A stretch of DNA of 13,691 nucleotides from DATIRA01 sp964553405. Lineage in GTDB: Bacteria > Pseudomonadota > Gammaproteobacteria > Steroidobacterales > Steroidobacteraceae. The position numbers were made by a program, and so were the translations under genes. The stretch is taken from assembly GCA_964553405.1 (NCBI GenBank), contig CAZKLS010000077.1, positions 1 through 13,691 on the forward strand, read 5' to 3'. Positions 1-5,934 of this stretch are shown in pieces. Every line of letters starts with the position of its first letter. The stretch's first letter is position 1. Under the pieces are notes generated by a model. That model saw only the letters and a program-made list of their open reading frames with translations, did not search any database and was not told the DNA's origin.

Positions 1-81
1 GCCGTGATTCAGGAATACGACGGAAGGATCCAGCGACCAGTGCTCGCGAATTGCGCGCTTGCTGCGATCGGAGCGGTTCAT
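1..81 (-). CDS. Class V aminotransferase, isopenicillin-N-epimerase-like (N-terminal fragment)
   Basis: This is the start of a gene that runs off the left edge; only 27 codons are visible. The peptide ends in SLDPSVVFLNHG. In class V PLP enzymes of the isopenicillin N epimerase/CefD-like group, a very similar 'L-x-P-x-V-x-F-L-N-H-G' stretch opens the fold just before the substrate-binding SFG segment. The ATG at 81-79 lies 80 nt downstream of the stop of the co-oriented SDR gene. No good ribosome binding site precedes it, and an in-frame GTG at 150-148 would give a longer N-terminus. The family uses pyridoxal phosphate for transamination, desulfuration or epimerisation of amino acids. The lysine that binds PLP lies outside the window, so the reaction cannot be told. 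The identification rests on one short motif. Confidence 0.68.
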   Translation of the reverse strand, partial: MNRSDRSKRAIREHWSLDPSVVFLNHG

Positions 82-161
82 TCGATGCAGTTTAACCGCG
101 ACGCTACGCAAACGCCGAGCCGCGGCTTCGCGCTGCGCTCGATTCGACACCAGCGAATGCG

Positions 162-920
162 CTACCAGGTGGTCCAGCCCCCGTCGACGGCGTACACGGC
201 GCCGGTGATGAACGAAGCCTCGTCGGAGGCGAGGAACAGCGCGGCATTGGCGATCTCGCGCGGCGATGCCAGGCGCTTCATCGGGTGCATGCCCTCGATC
301 ATCTGCCGGCCTTCGGGCGTCGAGCAGGTCGTGGCGCGAATCAGCGGCGTATCGACACCGCCCGGTGCGATCGCGTTGATGCGGATCAAGTCGCCCGCAT
401 AGTCGATCGCGGTGGTGCGGGTCAGGCCGACGACGCCGTGCTTTGCGGCCGTATATGCAGCGGCACTGGGGAAGCCCACCAGTCCCGCGGCCGAGGCGAT
501 GTTGACGAGACTGCCGCCGCCGGACTTCAGCATCGCGGCCAGCTCGTGCTTCATGCAGTGAAACACGCCGTCGAGATTGTTGCTCATCAGCTCGCGGTAG
601 GCCGCGGTGTCGGTCTCGTGCAGCTTGCCGACGGGCCCGAGGATCCCGGCGCAGTTGACGGCGACGTGCAGCCCACCCCAGTGCTCCAGCACCTCGGAGA
701 TCGAGCGGGCGACACCGGCTTCGTCCTGAACGTCCAGGTGTACAGTCCGGGCACGGCCGCCGAACGAATGGTCGAACTCGCCACCGACGCGCGCCAGGCG
801 CTCGCCGTCGCGGTCCACGAGCGCGACCCGCGCGCCTTCCTCCAGGAACCGCTGCGTGACGGCTTCGCCGATGCCGGACGCGGCGCCGGTTACGTAGCAG
901 ACTTTGTCTTTCAGTCGCAT
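162..920 (-). CDS. Short-chain dehydrogenase/reductase (classical SDR)
   Basis: A 252-residue classical SDR, the normal length for the family. The Rossmann glycine motif TGAASGIG is at residues 11-18. An acidic residue ends beta-strand 2 (D36 in LVDRD), which favours NAD(H) over NADP(H). NCAG is at 89-92, and the catalytic Ser143, Tyr156 and Lys160 are all present (VNIASAAGL; AAYTAAK). The C-terminal ITGAVYAVDGGWT is typical of the FabG-like subgroup. The ATG at 920 is preceded by GGAGG with 6 nt spacing, so the start is well supported. It lies 99 bp downstream of the MFS gene and 80 bp upstream of the class V aminotransferase. Oxidation of a secondary alcohol in the same catabolic route is a reasonable inference; the substrate is not predictable. 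Confidence 0.95.
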   Translation of the reverse strand: MRLKDKVCYVTGAASGIGEAVTQRFLEEGARVALVDRDGERLARVGGEFDHSFGGRARTVHLDVQDEAGVARSISEVLEHWGGLHVAVNCAGILGPVGKLHETDTAAYRELMSNNLDGVFHCMKHELAAMLKSGGGSLVNIASAAGLVGFPSAAAYTAAKHGVVGLTRTTAIDYAGDLIRINAIAPGGVDTPLIRATTCSTPEGRQMIEGMHPMKRLASPREIANAALFLASDEASFITGAVYAVDGGWTTW

Positions 921-944
921 GATCGTCCTCCAGCATCGATCAGT

Positions 945-994
945 GCCGCGTCAGCGGCGACGGGTAGCTGCGCATCATCTTACTGGAGCGCAGC
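945..994 (-). terminator. Hairpins between the MFS and SDR genes
   Basis: Two inverted repeats sit between the MFS stop and the SDR start. GCTGCG (967-972) pairs with CGCAGC (989-994) across 16 nt, and GCCGC (945-949) pairs with GCGGC (954-958) across 4 nt. Neither is followed by a T-tract, so intrinsic termination is weakly supported. They could equally be processing or attenuation structures within one transcript, or chance in GC-rich DNA. Confidence 0.25.
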
Positions 995-1019
995 CGTGCC
1001 GCAGTGCTCGAACGCCGGG

Positions 1020-2270
1020 TCAGTCGATGTGTTTCTGGCCGGAGGCGAAGACCAGGTAGAAGATTGCCCCGAACAACGAGATGCCCGCCGTCAGCACGAA
1101 CGGCGCAGAGAATGCGCCGGTGCGGTCCACGAGCCAGCCCGTGACGTAGATGCCGACGATTCCCGGCAGCGTCGCGAACGTGTTGCTGACGCCCCAGATC
1201 ACGTCGGCGTACTTCGGCGCGATGTCGAAGCAGTTCGGCGCGAAACCCGACACTGCGCAGGCCGAGGTGGCGGTCGCGAAGCACATGATCACGACAGCCG
1301 CCGTCGGGGTCGTCGCCTGGGTCAGCAGCAGCATGAAAATCGCGCTGCCGGCCAGCGCGATGCCCTGCATCAGCTTGCGCACGAAGGCGGCGCTGCGCCC
1401 GGACCGCAACATGCGGTCGGCCCATGCGCCCGCGTAGTTCGCAGCGATGAAGTTGACCAGCCAGGGCGCCGCCGAGAGGACGCCGGCGCTCGCCAGCGAA
1501 ACGCCGAAAGTGGTCTTGAAATAGCTCGGCAGCCATGCGAGCAGCACGTACAGTCCCCAGTTCGTCGCGAAGTGCGCCACGACGATCGCCCACATCGCCG
1601 GCAGCCGAAGCAGGCGTCCCCAAGGAATGGAACGCTGACCTGACGGCTGCGATCCGGCCGACGAATCGCCGGGCGAGCCGTCGCGCGCCAGCACGTGCCA
1701 CGCGGCGTACCACACCAGCCCGATAGCGCCGAACAGGTAGAAGGGCAGTGGCCAGCCGTAGCTGCGCACCAGCCAGCCGGTGACCGGCAGCGCGAACACC
1801 GTACCCAGCGAGATCGCGCTGATGACCAGCGCCGTCGCGCGCGAGCGGCGCTCGGGCGGCACCCAGCGCGAGATCATGTTCATCGAGGCGGGAAACACCG
1901 CCGCCTCGCCCAGTCCGAGCGCCATGCGCGCCACGACCAGCGCGCCGAGCGACATCACCGCTGCCGGTGGCGTCAGCGCGGTCCACGCCGACCACCAGAT
2001 GACCGCGATGCCGAGCACGCGCCAACCACCGTAGCGGTTCGCGAGTGCGCCGCTCGCCGCCATCAGCAGCAGGTAACCGATGAAGAACGCGGAGAGCACG
2101 ATGCCCTTGTCCGTCTCGGTCCAGCCGAGATCCTGCTGCATCGCGATGGCCGCTACCGAGATGTTGGTGCGGTCGATGTAGGAGATGAACACGGCCGCGA
2201 ACAGCAGCAGCACGACGGTGTAGTACCGCGGCCAGCCCGAACGACCCGAGTCAACCGGTGCACTGGACAT
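1020..2270 (-). CDS. MFS transporter, ACS (anion:cation symporter)/SLC17-like family
   Basis: A 416-residue inner-membrane transporter with about 12 hydrophobic segments. TM1 carries FISYIDRTNISVA (YIDRTN at 31-36), the signature of the ACS family. Motif A follows near residues 73-84 (SGALANRYGGWR). Residues 346-373 begin NCFDIAPKYADVIWGVSN, very close to the conserved segment of SLC17 carriers ahead of TM11. The family moves organic anions such as sugar acids, phthalate-type aromatics or tartrate with protons. The ATG at 2270 follows GGGGGGAA at a workable distance. The neighbouring SDR and class V aminotransferase suggest a hydroxy- or amino-acid-type cargo, which is inference. No regulator is visible beside it. 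Confidence 0.95.
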   Translation of the reverse strand: MSSAPVDSGRSGWPRYYTVVLLLFAAVFISYIDRTNISVAAIAMQQDLGWTETDKGIVLSAFFIGYLLLMAASGALANRYGGWRVLGIAVIWWSAWTALTPPAAVMSLGALVVARMALGLGEAAVFPASMNMISRWVPPERRSRATALVISAISLGTVFALPVTGWLVRSYGWPLPFYLFGAIGLVWYAAWHVLARDGSPGDSSAGSQPSGQRSIPWGRLLRLPAMWAIVVAHFATNWGLYVLLAWLPSYFKTTFGVSLASAGVLSAAPWLVNFIAANYAGAWADRMLRSGRSAAFVRKLMQGIALAGSAIFMLLLTQATTPTAAVVIMCFATATSACAVSGFAPNCFDIAPKYADVIWGVSNTFATLPGIVGIYVTGWLVDRTGAFSAPFVLTAGISLFGAIFYLVFASGQKHID

Positions 2271-2375
2271 GGACGTTCCCCCCGACGCGTCTGTCGCGGA
2301 TGCTACATGAGCCGCGAGGTCTCAGGCAGCGAAGATCCGGATCGTTGCGCGGGTTACCTGCGAGCCAGCGCTTGT

Positions 2376-2399
2376 GGGATTCACCCGCGCGGGATTCAC
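2376..2399. repeat. 9-bp direct repeat over the htpX stop codon
   Basis: GGGATTCAC occurs at 2376-2384 and again at 2391-2399, separated by CCGCGC. This makes a 15-bp partial tandem duplication. On the minus strand each copy contains TGA, and the second copy holds the htpX stop. It is probably a small slippage duplication of the gene end. Confidence 0.5.
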
Positions 2400-3229
2400 G
2401 TCTCGCCGCGGGCGATGGCCTGCAGCCGGGCGATGCGCTCCTCGGTCGGGGGGTGCGTCGCGAACAGGCTTGCGATCCCACCGCGGAATGCCGAAAGCGG
2501 GTTGACCTGGGCGAGCGGCGCCATCGTCGGGGAAACCGCCATCGGCACGCGCTGCGCAGCGGCCTGGAGCTTCGCGAGTGCGCTGGCCAGCGCGAGCGGC
2601 TTGCCGCTGATCTCGGCGCCTGCCGCGTCGGCCTTGAACTCCCGCGAGCGGCTGATCGCGAACTGGATGATCATCGCGGCGAAGGGCGCCACCAGCGCAG
2701 CGAGCGGCGCGAGCGGCGACCCCCTGCGGCCCTCGCTGGGCGCGTACGCGCCGAACCTTGCGAGATTGGTGATCGCACCGGCCATCGTTGCGGAGAGGGT
2801 CTGCAGCAGCATGTCCCGGTTCCTGATGTGGCCCAGTTCATGCGCGATGACGCCCTCGGCCTCGTCGTGGCCAACGAGGTCCATCAAGCCCTGGGTCACG
2901 CAGACCACGGCGTTCTCGGGATTGCGTCCGGTTGCGAAGGCATTCGGCTGTGCGTGCGGTGCGATCGCGACCTTCGGCATGGGCAGACCGGCACGCTGGC
3001 GCAGGCGGTCCACCATGTCGTACAGCTCCGGCGCCTGCTCTCGGGTGACGAGCTGCGCACGATACGCGCGCAGCGCCATCTTGCCGGAGTTGAAGTACAT
3101 CACGAAGCTCATCACCGCGGAGATCGCGAGTGCGATCAGCATGCCCTGCTGGCCGCCGACCATGCCGCCGACGACGCCGAACAGGGCCACCATGCCCGCC
3201 AGCAGCACGAATACTTTGACGTTGCTCAT
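2396..3229 (-). CDS. htpX: HtpX-family zinc metalloprotease (M48B)
   Basis: Membrane-integrated zinc protease of envelope quality control, which in E. coli acts with FtsH on damaged membrane proteins. From the chosen start it has 277 residues, close to the usual 280-295. Two N-terminal hydrophobic segments (about 5-25 and 28-47) come first. The zinc motif HELGH (H130, E131, H134) is followed by IRNRD. A second hydrophobic region spans about 175-192, and the third ligand is E197 in SREFKAD. The family hallmark THPPTEERIARL is near the C-terminus. The frame stays open upstream to an ATG at 3430, but that extension is arginine-rich and unlike the family. ATG 3229 gives the canonical MSNVKVFVLL start, with GGTGA upstream. 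It is divergent from the glsB-like gene. Confidence 0.95.
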   Translation of the reverse strand: MSNVKVFVLLAGMVALFGVVGGMVGGQQGMLIALAISAVMSFVMYFNSGKMALRAYRAQLVTREQAPELYDMVDRLRQRAGLPMPKVAIAPHAQPNAFATGRNPENAVVCVTQGLMDLVGHDEAEGVIAHELGHIRNRDMLLQTLSATMAGAITNLARFGAYAPSEGRRGSPLAPLAALVAPFAAMIIQFAISRSREFKADAAGAEISGKPLALASALAKLQAAAQRVPMAVSPTMAPLAQVNPLSAFRGGIASLFATHPPTEERIARLQAIARGET

Positions 3230-3272
3230 GATTGTCACCGGAAACGCGAGAGTGGTGTCGCCGCGACCCATC

Positions 3273-3310
3273 CTGCCAGCCGGTCGCGAGTCATCGAGGC
3301 CGGCTGGCAG
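3273..3310 (-). promoter_or_regulatory. Perfect 11-bp inverted repeat in the htpX leader
   Basis: CTGCCAGCCGG and its exact complement are separated by 16 nt. The stem can be lengthened in RNA by a U-G and a C-G pair. It lies 44-81 nt upstream of the htpX ATG, so it would fold in the htpX 5' leader if transcription starts upstream of it. It could be a protein operator or a leader hairpin. No T-tract follows on either strand, so a terminator is less likely. Confidence 0.45.
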
Positions 3311-3345
3311 AGGGTCGAACCTGTCAGTCGTGCAGGTCCCTGGGG

Positions 3346-3375
3346 ATATTAGCGCCGTTCCCGGCAGTCTTCGAA
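3346..3375 (-). promoter_or_regulatory. Possible sigma-70-type promoter for htpX
   Basis: On the minus strand TTCGAA (3375-3370) and TAATAT (3351-3346) are separated by 18 nt. This would start transcription about 110 nt upstream of htpX. Both boxes match the consensus only partly. It stands out mainly because AT-rich hexamers are rare in this sequence. A sigma-32 promoter was looked for and not found at correct spacing. Confidence 0.28.
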
Positions 3376-3436
3376 GCAGTCGCGATTCCCGCGCCAGACG
3401 AATGCGTCCGCGGCCGCGGTCGACCGCCATGGTTCG

Positions 3437-3448
3437 CTATCCGGATAG
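3437..3448. promoter_or_regulatory. 12-bp palindrome CTATCCGGATAG, candidate operator
   Basis: A perfect palindrome about 100 bp upstream of the glsB-like start and about 210 bp upstream of htpX. Its size and symmetry suit a dimeric regulator, but only one copy is seen and no regulator gene is nearby. Confidence 0.25.
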
Positions 3449-3550
3449 ACAGCGGCGGCCCTGCAGCGATCAGATGTGCAGGTTTGGCGCTACGGTTCCA
3501 GGACGGGATGCGCCAGCAGTCCGGTTCAGCAACTTCAGCGAGGTGATGGT

Positions 3551-3832
3551 ATGGATTCAGCGACTGCGGGTGCCGCGATCGGCGGCGTGATGGGGCTCCT
3601 GATCCTGGCCCTGCTCGGGCTCGCCGTGGGAGTGGTCGCGAAACTGCTGATGCCAGGCAAGGACCCCGGCGGGTGGTTCGTCACCATCCTGCTCGGTATC
3701 GCAGGTGCCTGGGTGGGCGGCTTCATCATGAGACTGTTCGGCCTCACGAGTTCGCTGTCAGCCTTTGTCAGCGCGGTGATCGGCGCAGTGATCCTGCTGG
3801 CGATCTATCGGCTGGTCAAGAAGAAGGCCTGA
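3551..3832 (+). CDS. GlsB/YeaQ/YmgE family stress-response membrane protein
   Basis: A 93-residue, glycine-rich integral membrane protein of the transglycosylase-associated (GlsB/YeaQ/YmgE) family. The usual three hydrophobic segments are present at about 8-31, 44-62 and 68-87. The conserved loop AKLLMPGKDPGG (about 30-41) is followed by TILLGIAGAWVGG, and the protein ends in a basic tail (RLVKKKA). The ATG at 3551 has the Shine-Dalgarno GAGGTGAT at 3540-3547. An in-frame ATG at 3476 would add 25 atypical residues and was rejected. The molecular role of the family is unsettled; members are induced by stress. It is divergent from htpX and 38 bp ahead of a co-oriented secreted protein. Confidence 0.93.
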   Translation: MDSATAGAAIGGVMGLLILALLGLAVGVVAKLLMPGKDPGGWFVTILLGIAGAWVGGFIMRLFGLTSSLSAFVSAVIGAVILLAIYRLVKKKA

Positions 3833-3870
3833 GCGGGGGCCGCGACCCTGACGCAGCGGACGTACGACCG

Positions 3871-4470
3871 ATGGCAGTGCAGATCCAGAGCTGCGTGAGG
3901 CGCGTCCGTCAGCGGCTGTTAGCATGCGTCGGCGTGCTGGTTGTCGCAGCTATGCCGTCGGTCGACTCGGCTTCCGTCGCCGCGGAGCAGCCGGGCGCGG
4001 CCCGGCCCTCCTACGTCGTCGATCTGGAACGCGCATACGGTCCGCCCAGCCAGGCGGGATTCGGCAGCGCGGTCTTCTTCGACGTGCTTCCGCCTGAAGC
4101 CGACCTGAGCGAGGCCGCTTTCGGCACGTACCGTCATTTCGTCGGACCGCTGTGGGAGAGATTCGGCGAGCAGGGCTGGCTGGAAGCGTGGAAGGAAGTC
4201 CATTCCCGCGGCAATTCCGGACCACGGGACGTCGTGAACGAGCTGCGCGGCATCAGCGATCCCGACGCGCGGCTTTCGGTGCCGATGATCCTCGACAACA
4301 TCGAGGGAGCGGAGGCGGCGAGGGCCGCGCTCTCGGCTGCGTTCGACGATCCTTCGGTCACCGAGCTCCGGGCCTACAACATCGGTGACGGCGGGGCCAT
4401 GTCCGGCCTGCTGCTGGCCGGCCGGCGCGACAACGGCGAGACCACGCAGCTGGTCTTCCTGCTGGACTGA
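3871..4470 (+). CDS. Hypothetical secreted protein
   Basis: A 199-residue protein I do not recognise. The N-terminus looks like a Sec signal peptide: basic residues (RRVRQR, about 10-15), a hydrophobic core (LLACVGVLVVAAM), and a plausible cleavage after SVAA at residue 38. The mature part is soluble and acidic. It has aromatic-rich helices near 85-110 (FGTYRHFVGPLWERFGEQGW), an Ala/Glu-rich helix around 135-150, and ends in a hydrophobic beta-like LVFLLD. No cysteine or obvious catalytic motif remains in the mature chain. The frame is open back to 3673 inside the glsB-like gene; I chose ATG 3871 because it begins the signal peptide and lies after that gene's stop. Weak ribosome binding site, possibly co-transcribed with the glsB-like gene. 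A periplasmic role is inferred. Confidence 0.72.
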   Translation: MAVQIQSCVRRVRQRLLACVGVLVVAAMPSVDSASVAAEQPGAARPSYVVDLERAYGPPSQAGFGSAVFFDVLPPEADLSEAAFGTYRHFVGPLWERFGEQGWLEAWKEVHSRGNSGPRDVVNELRGISDPDARLSVPMILDNIEGAEAARAALSAAFDDPSVTELRAYNIGDGGAMSGLLLAGRRDNGETTQLVFLLD

Positions 4471-4500
4471 TACTCCGGCGCCCCTCGAATGTCGGTCCGC

Positions 4501-5934
4501 TCAATCGCCGGTCGCGAACAGGCGCCGGCGCGACGCCTCCGCCAGCCGCTCGAGCCGCGCGAGGTCTAAGTCCACCAGTCGGCCATCCCACTTTCGGGCG
4601 CGACCCGCCACGAAAACGTGGCGCACGTTGGCCGTGCCCATCCCCGTCACGATCGCGCCGTAGGGATCGTTGAGCGGCAGCACGTCGATGCTGCGCGGGT
4701 CCAGTACCAGGATGTCGGCCTGCTTGCCGGGCGTCAGCGAGCCGATGCGGTCGTCGAGGTGGTTGACCCGCGCGCCGCCGAGCGTGGCGATGGCCAGCAC
4801 TTCGCGGGCCGTCAGCAGGCGTGGCGGGGACGGCTCGCCGCGCCGCGCCCGCTCGTGCGCCAGCATCCGCTGCAGCGCGAGTGCCATGCGCATCTGGCTG
4901 AAGAACTCGCCGGAAACGCTGGTCTCGACGTCGTTGCCGAGCCCGAGCGGCACGCTGCGGTCGAGGGCCTGCTGGAACGGCGGCACGCCGTGACCCATCT
5001 GCATCTCGACCGGCGCGGCGATCGAGACGCCGCCGCCCGTATCGGCCACCAGGTCCCATTCCTCGGCCGTCAGGTTGCAGCAGTGAATGTAGGTATTGTC
5101 CGGGCCCATCTGCCCGGCGAGCGCGAGCAGCGTGCCTGTGCCGTTTACGTGAGTGGTGATCGGCACGCCTGCGCGCCGCGCGAGCGCCCAGTGGTCGGGA
5201 TCGAGGCCCGCGGCCAGCGCCAGTGTCAGCAGTCCGTCATCGCCGGCGAAGTGCTGCTCGCGCAGCCTCAGCAGATCCTCCGGCCAGGCGTTGTCCGGTC
5301 CGCTCTGACCGCTGCCGTAGGCATAGACCGCGCGCAGGCCCGCCTCGCGCAGCGCCTGTACCGCCGCATCGGCGTGCGCGGGCGAGTTGCCCACGTGCGA
5401 CCAGTCGAGCACGGTCGTGACGCCGGCGTTCAGCGCGCCGCATGCCGACAACAGGTTGCCCGCGTAGACGTCGTCGGGCCGGTATCTCGGGCGCAGTCCG
5501 CCCGTGATGCGCTGGAAGTACTCCTGCAGCGTTCCGTCCGGCAACAGGTTGCGCAGCTGGCCCTGCCAGAGGTGGCGATGCGTGTCGACGAATCCGGGCG
5601 CGACCACCATGCCCTGCGCGTCGATGACGGCCGTGTCGTTACCAACCTCGATCCGCGGACCGACGGCGGCAATGCGCGCGCCGTCGACCAGCAGGTCGCC
5701 GGTGACGAAGTCGCCGAGCGCGTGGTCGAGCGTGAGTACCCAGCCGCCGCGGATCAGCAGTCGGCGACCGGCCTGGGGCGGCGGCTGGTCGGAGCCTTCG
5801 GCTCCGGCGCCGGCGAGCAGCGCGGGACCGGCCATGCCTGCCGCCAGGAACTGGCGGCGGTTCAGCCGCGCCGCTGCGGATCTCCCGGCGTCGGCGTCGG
5901 CCGGAGCAGCATCGGCATCACTGGCGCGCCGCAT
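4501..5934 (-). CDS. Tat-exported metal-dependent amidohydrolase (TrzN/AtzA/guanine-deaminase-like fold)
   Basis: A 477-residue amidohydrolase-superfamily enzyme. The N-terminus holds a twin-arginine signal (LNRRQFLAAG at 24-33, then an Ala/Gly/Leu-rich stretch), so the folded metalloenzyme is probably exported. Metal ligands fit the superfamily: H119 and H121 (DTHRHLW), H262 (TTHVNGTG), H284 (YIHCCN) and D335 (GLGNDVETS). The C-terminal beta-sandwich has IGSLTPGKQADILVLD. In deaminases of this group a Glu follows the third ligand as H-x-x-E; here that position is Gly265, so simple deamination is doubtful. The frame is open to 6003, but ATG 5934 is the first plausible start. It overlaps the end of the upstream M28 peptidase gene by 17 bp, which implies translational coupling. 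Substrate unknown; hydrolysis of a cyclic amide or amidine is possible. Confidence 0.93.
   Translation of the reverse strand: MRRASDADAAPADADAGRSAAARLNRRQFLAAGMAGPALLAGAGAEGSDQPPPQAGRRLLIRGGWVLTLDHALGDFVTGDLLVDGARIAAVGPRIEVGNDTAVIDAQGMVVAPGFVDTHRHLWQGQLRNLLPDGTLQEYFQRITGGLRPRYRPDDVYAGNLLSACGALNAGVTTVLDWSHVGNSPAHADAAVQALREAGLRAVYAYGSGQSGPDNAWPEDLLRLREQHFAGDDGLLTLALAAGLDPDHWALARRAGVPITTHVNGTGTLLALAGQMGPDNTYIHCCNLTAEEWDLVADTGGGVSIAAPVEMQMGHGVPPFQQALDRSVPLGLGNDVETSVSGEFFSQMRMALALQRMLAHERARRGEPSPPRLLTAREVLAIATLGGARVNHLDDRIGSLTPGKQADILVLDPRSIDVLPLNDPYGAIVTGMGTANVRHVFVAGRARKWDGRLVDLDLARLERLAEASRRRLFATGD

Larger units (their letters stand above)
3230..3550. promoter_or_regulatory. Divergent htpX / glsB-like control region (321 bp)
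   Basis: No convincing gene lies here; the frames crossing it do not resemble proteins. It holds several perfect inverted repeats: CTGCCAGCCGG 3273-3283 with CCGGCTGGCAG 3300-3310; ACCTG 3319-3323 with CAGGT 3333-3337; the palindrome CCGCGGCCGCGG 3408-3419; the palindrome CTATCCGGATAG 3437-3448; and CCTGCA 3460-3465 with TGCAGG 3477-3482. Promoters for both flanking genes must lie here. The two genes belong to families linked to envelope stress, so a shared regulator binding here is plausible but inferred. Confidence 0.6.

Noticed and set aside
3408..3419. Palindrome CCGCGGCCGCGG as a stand-alone regulatory site
   Set aside because: Pure G+C palindromes arise easily in this composition; it is listed only as part of the control region.
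1695..3590. A 631-codon open frame on the plus strand
   Set aside because: It runs antisense through the MFS and htpX genes, is rich in Arg/His/Gln or Ser/Ala without domains, and the opposite strand has clear families. It is a product of high-GC codon bias.
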